Source of the DNA: CAHJXG01 sp964235485
Lineage (GTDB): Bacteria > Pseudomonadota > Alphaproteobacteria > Acetobacterales > Acetobacteraceae
Assembly (NCBI GenBank): GCA_964235485.1
Contig: CAXSAZ010000003.1
Location: 62,001-126,000 of the forward strand
Reading direction: 5' to 3'
Length of the DNA: 64,000 nucleotides
Made by a program: the position numbers and the translations under genes
Shown: positions 58,315 through 64,000 of the stretch, one piece after another
Position numbering within the stretch: position 1 is the stretch's first letter
How the letters are laid out: each line of letters begins with the position of its first letter
The notes under the pieces: model-generated
What the model saw: the letters and a program-made list of their open reading frames with translations, nothing else
What the model was told of the DNA's origin: nothing
The model's database searches: none

Positions 58315-60309
58315 ATGTTGGGCAAACTGTCCTGGGAGGCGATCCCGCTCGACCAGCCGCTGCCGCTGGTCGCCGCCGCCCTTGTCGGCGTCATCCTGCT
58401 GGGCGTGCTCGGCTGGATCGTGGTGAAGGGCCACCTGCCTTACCTGTGGCGGGAATGGATCACCAGCGTCGATCACAAGCGGATCGGCATCATGTACTGC
58501 CTGCTGGCGCTGGTGATGCTGATGCGCGGCTTCTCGGACGCGATCCTGATGCGCACGCAGCAGGCGCTGGCCTACAACGCGCCGGGCTTCCTGCCGCCCG
58601 ACCATTACGACCAGATCTTCTCGGCGCACGGCACCCTGATGATCTTCTTCGTGTCCATGCCGTTCGTGATCGGGCTGATGAACTTCGCGGTGCCCTTGCA
58701 GCTCGGCATCCGCGACGTGGCCTTTCCCACGCTCAACTCGGTCAGCTTCTGGCTGACCGCCACCGGCGCGCTGCTGGTCAACATCTCGCTGGTGGTGGGT
58801 GAGTTCGCCCGCACCGGCTGGCTGCCCTACCCGCCCTTGTCGGAACTCACCTACTCGCCCGGCGTCGGCCCGGACTACTATCTGTGGGCGCTGCAGATCT
58901 CGGGCGTCGGCACGCTGCTGTCGGGCGTCAACCTGGTGACCACCATCCTCAAGATGCACGCGCCCGGCATGACGTACCTGCGTATGCCGATGTTCTGCTG
59001 GACCTCGCTCGCGTCCAACCTGCTGATCGTGGCCGCTTTCCCGATCCTGACCGCCACTCTCGCCATGCTGCTGCTCGACCGCTACCTCGGCTTCCACTTC
59101 TTCACCAACGAGGCCGGCGGCAACGCGATGATGTTCATGAACCTCATCTGGGCCTGGGGGCATCCGGAGGTTTACATCCTGATCCTGCCGGCCTTCGGCG
59201 TGTTCTCGGAGGTGGTCTCGACCTTTTCGCAGAAGCCCTTGTTCGGCTACCGCTCCATGGTGGCCGCGACCATGGTGATCTTCGTCCTCGCGTTCAGCGT
59301 GTGGCTGCACCACTTCTTCACCATGGGCGCGGGCGGCGACGTGAACGCGATCTTCGGCATCCTGTCCATGATCATCGCCGTGCCCACGGGGGTGAAGGTG
59401 TTCAACTGGTTGTTCACCATGTACGGCGGGCGCGTCACCTTCGCGACGCCCATGCTGTGGGCGGTCGGCTTCATGGTCACTTTCGTGATCGGCGGCATGA
59501 CGGGGGTGCTGCTGGCGGTGCCGCCGGCGGACTTCGTGCTGCACAACAGCCTGTTCCTGGTGGCGCACTTCCACAACGTCATCATCGGCGGCGTGCTGTT
59601 CGGCTCGTTCGCCGGCTACATCTACTGGTTCCCCAAGGCGTTCGGCTTCCGCCTGGACGAGCGCCTGGGCCGCTGGTCGTTCTGGTGCTGGCTCGTCGGC
59701 TTTTATCTCGCCTTCATGCCGCTCTACGTGCTCGGCCTGCAAGGCATGACGCGCCGGATGCAGCACTACGACGTGGCGGCCTGGCGCCCCTGGCTGCTGG
59801 TCGCGGCGCTGGGCGCCGCCGTTATCCTGGCCGGCATCGTGCTGCAGGTGACGCAGCTCGTGGTCAGCATCCGCAACCGCGAGTCCCTGCGCGACCTGAC
59901 CGGCGATCCCTGGAACGGCCGCTCGCTGGAATGGGCCACCACCTCGCCGCCGCCCGCCTTCAACTTCGCGGTCCTGCCGGAGGTGATGGGCGAGGACGCT
60001 TACTGGGAAATAAAGGAGCGTGGGCGCAAGCAGGCGGAGGGGGAACCGGCCTACGTGGACGTCGAGATGCCGCGGAACAGCCCGACCGGCTTCATCTGCG
60101 CGTTCTTCGCCACCGTGATGGGTTTCGCGCTGATCTGGCACATCTGGTGGATGGTGGCCCTGGGCGCGGCGGGGGCGTTCGCCACTTTCGTGGTGTTTGC
60201 CTGGCGGGACCGGACCGAGTACGTGGTGCCGGCGGAGGAAGTGGCGCGCATCGACCGCGCCCACCGGGCGGCGGTGGACCGGGCCTACGCCATGCAGGCT
60301 GCCCAATGA
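58315..60309 (+). CDS. cyoB: Cytochrome bo3 quinol oxidase subunit I
   Basis: A 664-residue heme-copper oxidase core subunit that binds low-spin heme, the high-spin heme and CuB. Key blocks include FFVSMPFVIGLMNFAVPLQLG, WAWGHPEVYILILPAFGVFS with the CuB histidine and the crosslinked tyrosine, the HHFFTMGAGG CuB pair, and HFHNVIIGGVLFG. Length matches E. coli CyoB. GGAGAG 8 to 9 bases upstream supports the ATG at 58315. Its stop overlaps the cyoC ATG (ATGA). Confidence 0.96.
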   Translation: MLGKLSWEAIPLDQPLPLVAAALVGVILLGVLGWIVVKGHLPYLWREWITSVDHKRIGIMYCLLALVMLMRGFSDAILMRTQQALAYNAPGFLPPDHYDQIFSAHGTLMIFFVSMPFVIGLMNFAVPLQLGIRDVAFPTLNSVSFWLTATGALLVNISLVVGEFARTGWLPYPPLSELTYSPGVGPDYYLWALQISGVGTLLSGVNLVTTILKMHAPGMTYLRMPMFCWTSLASNLLIVAAFPILTATLAMLLLDRYLGFHFFTNEAGGNAMMFMNLIWAWGHPEVYILILPAFGVFSEVVSTFSQKPLFGYRSMVAATMVIFVLAFSVWLHHFFTMGAGGDVNAIFGILSMIIAVPTGVKVFNWLFTMYGGRVTFATPMLWAVGFMVTFVIGGMTGVLLAVPPADFVLHNSLFLVAHFHNVIIGGVLFGSFAGYIYWFPKAFGFRLDERLGRWSFWCWLVGFYLAFMPLYVLGLQGMTRRMQHYDVAAWRPWLLVAALGAAVILAGIVLQVTQLVVSIRNRESLRDLTGDPWNGRSLEWATTSPPPAFNFAVLPEVMGEDAYWEIKERGRKQAEGEPAYVDVEMPRNSPTGFICAFFATVMGFALIWHIWWMVALGAAGAFATFVVFAWRDRTEYVVPAEEVARIDRAHRAAVDRAYAMQAAQ

Positions 60310-61217
60310 GCCTGCCCCCCGAGGAAGCGCGGGGCGCCGGGCACGACGGGGAGCCGTCCGGGCCGGCGGGCCGCCGCGCGGCGCCGGCTGCGGCCCGCCA
60401 CGGCTGGTGGAAGCCGCTGCTCGGCGTGGCGGTCGTGGCGACGGCCTTTCTTGCGCCGTTCAGGATGCGGGGCGGCATGGCGCCCGCCGGGCCTGGCCCG
60501 GGAGGGCCGCCCGGCTTGCCGCCTGGTGGCTTGCTGCCGGACGCCGGCGGCAGGACGCCGCCCGACCCGCCCCGCGCGGACCGGAACCAGATCGGGCACG
60601 GCGGGGGCGCGCATCACCGCCAAAGCAACACGGAGCACGCGGAGCGCGGGCCGGCGTCCAAGCGCATCATCGCCGGCTACGGCTTCTGGATCTTCCTGCT
60701 CAGCGACATCATCATGTTCGCCGCGTTCTTCGCGGCCTACGCGGTGCTATCCGGGGAAACCGCGGGCGGCCCGAGCGGGCGGGAGCTGTTCGACCTGCGC
60801 AACACCGCAATCGAGACCGCCTTCCTGCTCCTGTCGAGCTTCACCTGCGGGGTCGCGACGGTGGGCCTGGAAGCGCGCAAGGCTTCCTGGTTCTACGGCG
60901 CGATGGCCGCGACCTTCGTGCTCGGCGCTGCCTTCATCGGCCTGGAGGTGCGCGAGTTCGCCGACATGGTGGCCGACGGCAACGGCCCGCAACGCAGCGC
61001 CTTCCTGTCGGCGTTCTTCACCCTGGTGGGCTGCCACGGCCTGCATGTGACCGCCGGGCTGCTTTGGCTGCTGACCATGATGGCCCAGGTGTGGGCCAAG
61101 GGTCCCCGCGAGGACATCCTCCGCCGCGTCCTGTGCTTCAGCCTGTTCTGGCACGCGCTCGACATCGTTTGGGTCGCGCTGTTCACCGTGGTTTACCTGA
61201 TGGGAGCCGGGCAATGA
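60306..61217 (+). CDS. cyoC: Cytochrome bo3 quinol oxidase subunit III with N-terminal extension
   Basis: A 303-residue membrane protein, about 100 residues longer than usual CyoC (near 200). The standard part begins at about residue 118 with SKRIIAGYGFWIFLLSDIIM and contains FLLLSSFTCGVATVGLEARK, HGLHVTAGLLWLLTMMAQ and WHALDIVWVALFTVVYLMGA. The extra N-terminus has a basic/helix stretch with HGWWKPLLGVAVVATAFLAP (a possible membrane anchor) and a long Pro/Gly/Ala-rich linker. The extension shows no frameshift and begins at an ATGA overlap with cyoB. It may be an added helix or a fused small subunit. Confidence 0.9.
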   Translation: MSLPPEEARGAGHDGEPSGPAGRRAAPAAARHGWWKPLLGVAVVATAFLAPFRMRGGMAPAGPGPGGPPGLPPGGLLPDAGGRTPPDPPRADRNQIGHGGGAHHRQSNTEHAERGPASKRIIAGYGFWIFLLSDIIMFAAFFAAYAVLSGETAGGPSGRELFDLRNTAIETAFLLLSSFTCGVATVGLEARKASWFYGAMAATFVLGAAFIGLEVREFADMVADGNGPQRSAFLSAFFTLVGCHGLHVTAGLLWLLTMMAQVWAKGPREDILRRVLCFSLFWHALDIVWVALFTVVYLMGAGQ

Positions 61218-61609
61218 GCCAAGCCGCGCATAACCAGCACCACGCGGACCGGGCGCCCGGCGACGAAAAGAAGGACGGCAGCGAGTTCACGCAGGGCATC
61301 CAGTCCTACCTCGTCGGCCTGGGGCTTGCGGTGCTGCTCACGGGCGTGTCCTTTTTCGTCGCGGGCACCTCGCTGGTCTGGCAGCCCAGCATCCCCGTCG
61401 CCTTGTTCGTGCTGGCCATCGCGCAGATGGGCGTCCACCTCGTGTTCTTTCTGCACATCACCACGGGTCCGGACAACGTCAACAACGTCATGGCGCTTGC
61501 CTTTGGCGTGCTGATCGTCCTCCTGCTGATCGGAGGCTCGCTCTGGATCATGTCAAACCTCAACCACAACATGCCGGGCATGGATCAGATCATGCGAATG
61601 CAGCAGTGA
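61214..61609 (+). CDS. cyoD: Cytochrome bo3 quinol oxidase subunit IV
   Basis: A 131-residue protein with three transmembrane helices after a charged, His-rich N-terminus (MSQAAHNQHHADRAPGDEKK). The CyoD blocks are IQSYLVGLGLAVLLTGVSFF, LFVLAIAQMGVHLVFFLHI and a final VLIVLLLIGGSLWIM. ATG at 61214 overlaps the cyoC stop. It assists assembly and stability of the complex. cyoE (heme O synthase) does not follow it here; the next gene is a convergent SDR. Confidence 0.94.
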   Translation: MSQAAHNQHHADRAPGDEKKDGSEFTQGIQSYLVGLGLAVLLTGVSFFVAGTSLVWQPSIPVALFVLAIAQMGVHLVFFLHITTGPDNVNNVMALAFGVLIVLLLIGGSLWIMSNLNHNMPGMDQIMRMQQ

Positions 61610-61622
61610 AGGCGCCCCTGGC

Positions 61623-62399
61623 TTAGCCCGGCGGCATGGCCACGCCAGACAAGCGTTCGCATTCCGCGAGCAGGCGGTCCTGCAGCTCCGGCGCCCGGGT
61701 CGCGCCATGCGGCTTGCGCAGCCGCTTGTGGTAAAAATACTCGCCCGTGACGGTTGCCGCCGGGTTGCGGCTCACGGCGAGCCATGCCTGGGTCCGGTGC
61801 GCGGCGTCCAGGTCGCCCGTCGCCCGCGGACCGCCCAGCTTGGTGGGCACCCAGCCCGGCTCCAGCGCGTTGGACAAGGTGCCCGGCCAGCGGCGGGCCA
61901 CGGCAAAGGCCAGCAGCACATCGTGCAGCTTGGTGTCGGAATAGGCCTGGTTGCCCCGCCACGGGCGGCGCTCCCACATGAGGTCCTGCAGCCCGGCATC
62001 GCCGCGCCGGTGCAGCTCGGAGCTGACGTAAACCAGCCGCCCCGGCCGCCGGATCAGCGCGGTCAGGAGATAGGGCGCCAACGTGTTCACGGCGAAGACA
62101 TGGGGCAGGCCGTCTTCCGTCAGGACGCGCCGCCGCTCGCGGAAGCCCAGGGCCGCGTTGTGGATCACCGCGTCGAAGGCGCCGAGGGCGTTGGCCGCCT
62201 CGGCCAGCCGCCGGGTTTGCGCGATGCTCGATAGGTCGCCGGCAAGCACGGTGGCCGCGCCGGGCACGGCGTCGAGCGCCACCCGCCCCCGTGCCGCGTC
62301 GCGGGCGTGCAGGACGACCTCGTGCCCGTCCTCGACCAGCAAGCGGGCGGCCATGCGGCCCAAGCCGTCAGAGGACCCGGTGATGAGGATGCGCGCCAT
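61623..62399 (-). CDS. Short-chain dehydrogenase/reductase
   Basis: A 258-residue SDR. The cofactor motif is ILITGSSDGLGRMAARLLVE (TGSxDGLG), followed by VIHNAALGF (NxA), LVYVSSELH and QAYSDTKLHDVLLAFAVARR with the Y-x3-K pair. Similar proteins include retinol dehydrogenase-like SDRs with unknown substrates. It is convergent with cyoD with 13 bp between stops. No terminator is visible between them. Its upstream flank holds a 13-bp direct repeat. Confidence 0.88.
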   Translation of the reverse strand: MARILITGSSDGLGRMAARLLVEDGHEVVLHARDAARGRVALDAVPGAATVLAGDLSSIAQTRRLAEAANALGAFDAVIHNAALGFRERRRVLTEDGLPHVFAVNTLAPYLLTALIRRPGRLVYVSSELHRRGDAGLQDLMWERRPWRGNQAYSDTKLHDVLLAFAVARRWPGTLSNALEPGWVPTKLGGPRATGDLDAAHRTQAWLAVSRNPAATVTGEYFYHKRLRKPHGATRAPELQDRLLAECERLSGVAMPPG

Positions 62400-62413
62400 G
62401 AACCGTGTGCCTT

Positions 62414-62443
62414 CTCAGGGATGGACCAAACTCAGGGATGGAC
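62414..62443. repeat. Short direct repeat upstream of the SDR gene
   Basis: CTCAGGGATGGAC occurs at 62414-62426 and again at 62431-62443, separated by ACAAA-like spacer bases. It may be a duplication or a regulator half-site pair. The rest of 62400-62647 shows no gene. Confidence 0.3.
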
Positions 62444-62647
62444 GAGAAGAAGGGTGGTGCTTCAACTCCGCCAAGCCCTTGCCCAAGGACCCGCGACGCT
62501 GCGCCGACGCGGGGCATGAGGGCGGCGGTCTCCTTGTCCGGCTTGTCCTGCCCTCCCTGGCACGCCGCTTGCGCATCTGTCATCTAACAGCGGCAGCCGG
62601 CTTGGCTGCCGTGCCCCCGCCTCCGGCGATCCAGGAGACTTCCTGCC

Positions 62648-64000
62648 TTGGAACTCATTACCGAGAACGACGCCCGCAAGCCTGACAATCGCGGGGAGCG
62701 GGCTGAGACCCTGCTCCTGGCGCTCGCTTCCAGTGCCCGTCCGCGGGCGCGGCATCTCGCGCTTGCGCTGATCCTGTGCTCGCCGGTCCTGCTGGTCCTG
62801 GCCTTTGCGCGCGACCTCACGATCAACCACACCTATCACGACATCTTCATCCCCTTGGACGCGGCCTGGCGCACCCTGCAAGGCCAATGGCCGCACACGG
62901 ATTTCTTCTCCCCAATTGGGTTGGCCTACTTCTGGCAGCACGGCGCGGCTGCCTGGCTTTGGGGCATGAACAGCCGCTTGGCGAGCTGGGCCAACTTCAT
63001 CGCGTTGCCCTTCGTGCTCATACCGGCAATCATTTTCTCATGGCGGCGCCTCAATGCGTTCTCGACGGTGCTGCTGCTCGTCTTCCTGACGGTTCTCATG
63101 GTGTCGCCCATCTTCCTCGACGGGCCGGAACGCCTTGTCGCTTACATCGCGAACTACAACCGGTCAGGGAGCGCGCTTTGCGCGGTCACGGCGCTGTGGG
63201 CGCTGGCCGCCCCGCGCGCCCGCGGCGCGGCGTGGGACCTGGCCGACGCCGCGGCCATGGGCGTGATCCTGCTCATCCTGGCGTTCCTGAAGGTCACGTT
63301 CTTCGCCCTGGCAATCGCCACGGTCGCGGTCGGCTGCGTCGTGACCCCACGGCTTTGGCGGACAGCCCTCATAGCGGGGGTCATCCTGGCCGCCGGCACC
63401 GTCGCCATCGAGTTGGCGCACCCTGGCATCTTGGCGGCATACCTGGCCGACCTGAAACGGGCCGCCGCCGCGAACACGACGGCCTTCCGCGGCTTCTACA
63501 CGTCGCAGGCCATCTTCGCGAACCTCATCCCGATGGCGCTCATCCTGGCCATGGGCGCAGCCGCGGCGTGGATCGCGCCCCGCCAACGCCTCGCCTTGGC
63601 AGGCGTGGCCGGCATCACGGCGGCCTGCGTGCTGGTGTCCACCCAGAACTACGGCGCCTTCTCCGCTCCGCTCGTCGTCCTGATCATGCTCCTGGCCGAG
63701 CGGCTGCGGGCTGGAAACGGGACGGAGGGCAGGTTTCCGGCGGCAAGGCCGCTCGCCATTGCCGGGCTGTTCGCGACCTTGATGGCGACCCTGCCGTTCC
63801 TGCTGACCCACGTGATCGGCACGCTCAACCAAGCCCGGCTCAACCGGTCGCAGGGCGTGGTCGTCGGGGAAGGGCGTTCAGACGTCCTGCGCGACATGGT
63901 TTGGCTGTCCAGTCCAGTCGAAAACCAGCAGATCCCCAAGGGGGTGACGAACGAGGAGATCCTGAAATGGAACCCGTTCCTTCCATACAACGTCTTGAAC
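62648..64000 (+). CDS. Large polytopic membrane protein, cut by the window edge
   Basis: An open frame of 451 codons with no stop before base 64000. It starts TTGGAACTC (TTG at 62648), with AGGAG about nine to ten bases upstream. After 35 cytoplasmic residues the first helix is LALALILCSPVLLVLAFARD, then a loop NHTYHDIFIPLDAAWRTLQG and DFFSPIGLAYFWQHGAAAW, and at least nine more hydrophobic segments. The D/W-rich first loop and the helix pattern recall GT-C-type membrane glycosyltransferases, but the family is not certain. A final periplasmic-type region begins near residue 405. Confidence 0.75.
   Translation, partial: MELITENDARKPDNRGERAETLLLALASSARPRARHLALALILCSPVLLVLAFARDLTINHTYHDIFIPLDAAWRTLQGQWPHTDFFSPIGLAYFWQHGAAAWLWGMNSRLASWANFIALPFVLIPAIIFSWRRLNAFSTVLLLVFLTVLMVSPIFLDGPERLVAYIANYNRSGSALCAVTALWALAAPRARGAAWDLADAAAMGVILLILAFLKVTFFALAIATVAVGCVVTPRLWRTALIAGVILAAGTVAIELAHPGILAAYLADLKRAAAANTTAFRGFYTSQAIFANLIPMALILAMGAAAAWIAPRQRLALAGVAGITAACVLVSTQNYGAFSAPLVVLIMLLAERLRAGNGTEGRFPAARPLAIAGLFATLMATLPFLLTHVIGTLNQARLNRSQGVVVGEGRSDVLRDMVWLSSPVENQQIPKGVTNEEILKWNPFLPYNVLN

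Noticed and set aside
58297..60306. A 669-codon minus-strand frame opposite cyoB
   Set aside because: The composition is typical of GC-rich antisense shadows and cyoB has all metal ligands.

Overview
The window is GC-rich (about 70 percent by eye) with dense genes and many ATGA, GTGA or TTGA start/stop overlaps. Gene content and order point to an alphaproteobacterium, most likely order Rhodospirillales and possibly Acetobacteraceae. The clues are the ctaG-ctaE-DUF983-SURF1 ... thrC-M16 order, the DUF374-waaA-lpxK-acyltransferase lipid A run, a small cold-shock gene group, both an aa3-type and a bo3-type oxidase, and no rRNA operon. The lineage is an inference; no 16S or marker tree could be made. 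No CRISPR array, rRNA operon, complete transposon or prophage was seen.

Layout. 1-2.3 kb: tail of an aa3 cytochrome c oxidase operon (Cox11, subunit III, DUF983, SURF1). 2.2-8.2 kb: M32 carboxypeptidase, small acidic protein, threonine synthase (candidate leaderless promoter), M16 peptidase, TldD/PmbA protein. 8.2-13.2 kb: secreted alpha/beta hydrolase-like protein, Tim44-like protein with a strong terminator, LpxH-like phosphoesterase and a glycosyltransferase. 13.3-17.1 kb: lipid A/Kdo operon (DUF374, waaA, lpxK, lpxL-like). 17.0-18.0 kb: three small proteins and a cold-shock protein. 18.1-21.0 kb: xseA and purD. 21.0-22.2 kb: lower-GC insertion with an uncharacterised gene and two palindromic repeats. 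22.2-24.7 kb: tadA, class I amidotransferase-like hydrolase, pseudouridine synthase, rsmD. 24.7-27.5 kb: membrane protein and FkbM-like methyltransferase.

27.5-32.5 kb is a redox and envelope region. It has a two-cysteine OhrR-like regulator next to a Tat-exported molybdenum oxidoreductase and its membrane cytochrome b, periplasmic proteins, a deletion scar joining a cytochrome c gene to the tail of a GMC oxidoreductase gene, and a PAP2 phosphatase. 32.7-46.1 kb is a surface-polysaccharide island with lower-GC gaps: GT2 and GT4 glycosyltransferases, ATP-grasp enzyme, ExeA-like ATPase, GNAT/FemAB-like acyltransferase, sterol-desaturase-like enzyme, polyprenyl glycosylphosphotransferase, a secreted beta-helix protein and a UDP-glucuronate 4-epimerase. 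No polymerase, flippase or export genes were seen in it. 46.2-51.2 kb: Asp/Glu racemase, PhzF, a damaged small secreted gene, an odd isoleucine tRNA, an orphan ACT-domain protein and an M3 peptidase.

51.3-57.0 kb is an uptake-and-hydrolysis operon: branched-chain-type ABC transporter with a fused LivH-LivM permease, followed by an enamidase-like amidohydrolase. 57.3-61.6 kb is a bo3 quinol oxidase operon (cyoABCD) whose subunit III carries an unusual N-terminal extension. The window closes with a short-chain dehydrogenase and the start of a large membrane protein cut by the window edge.
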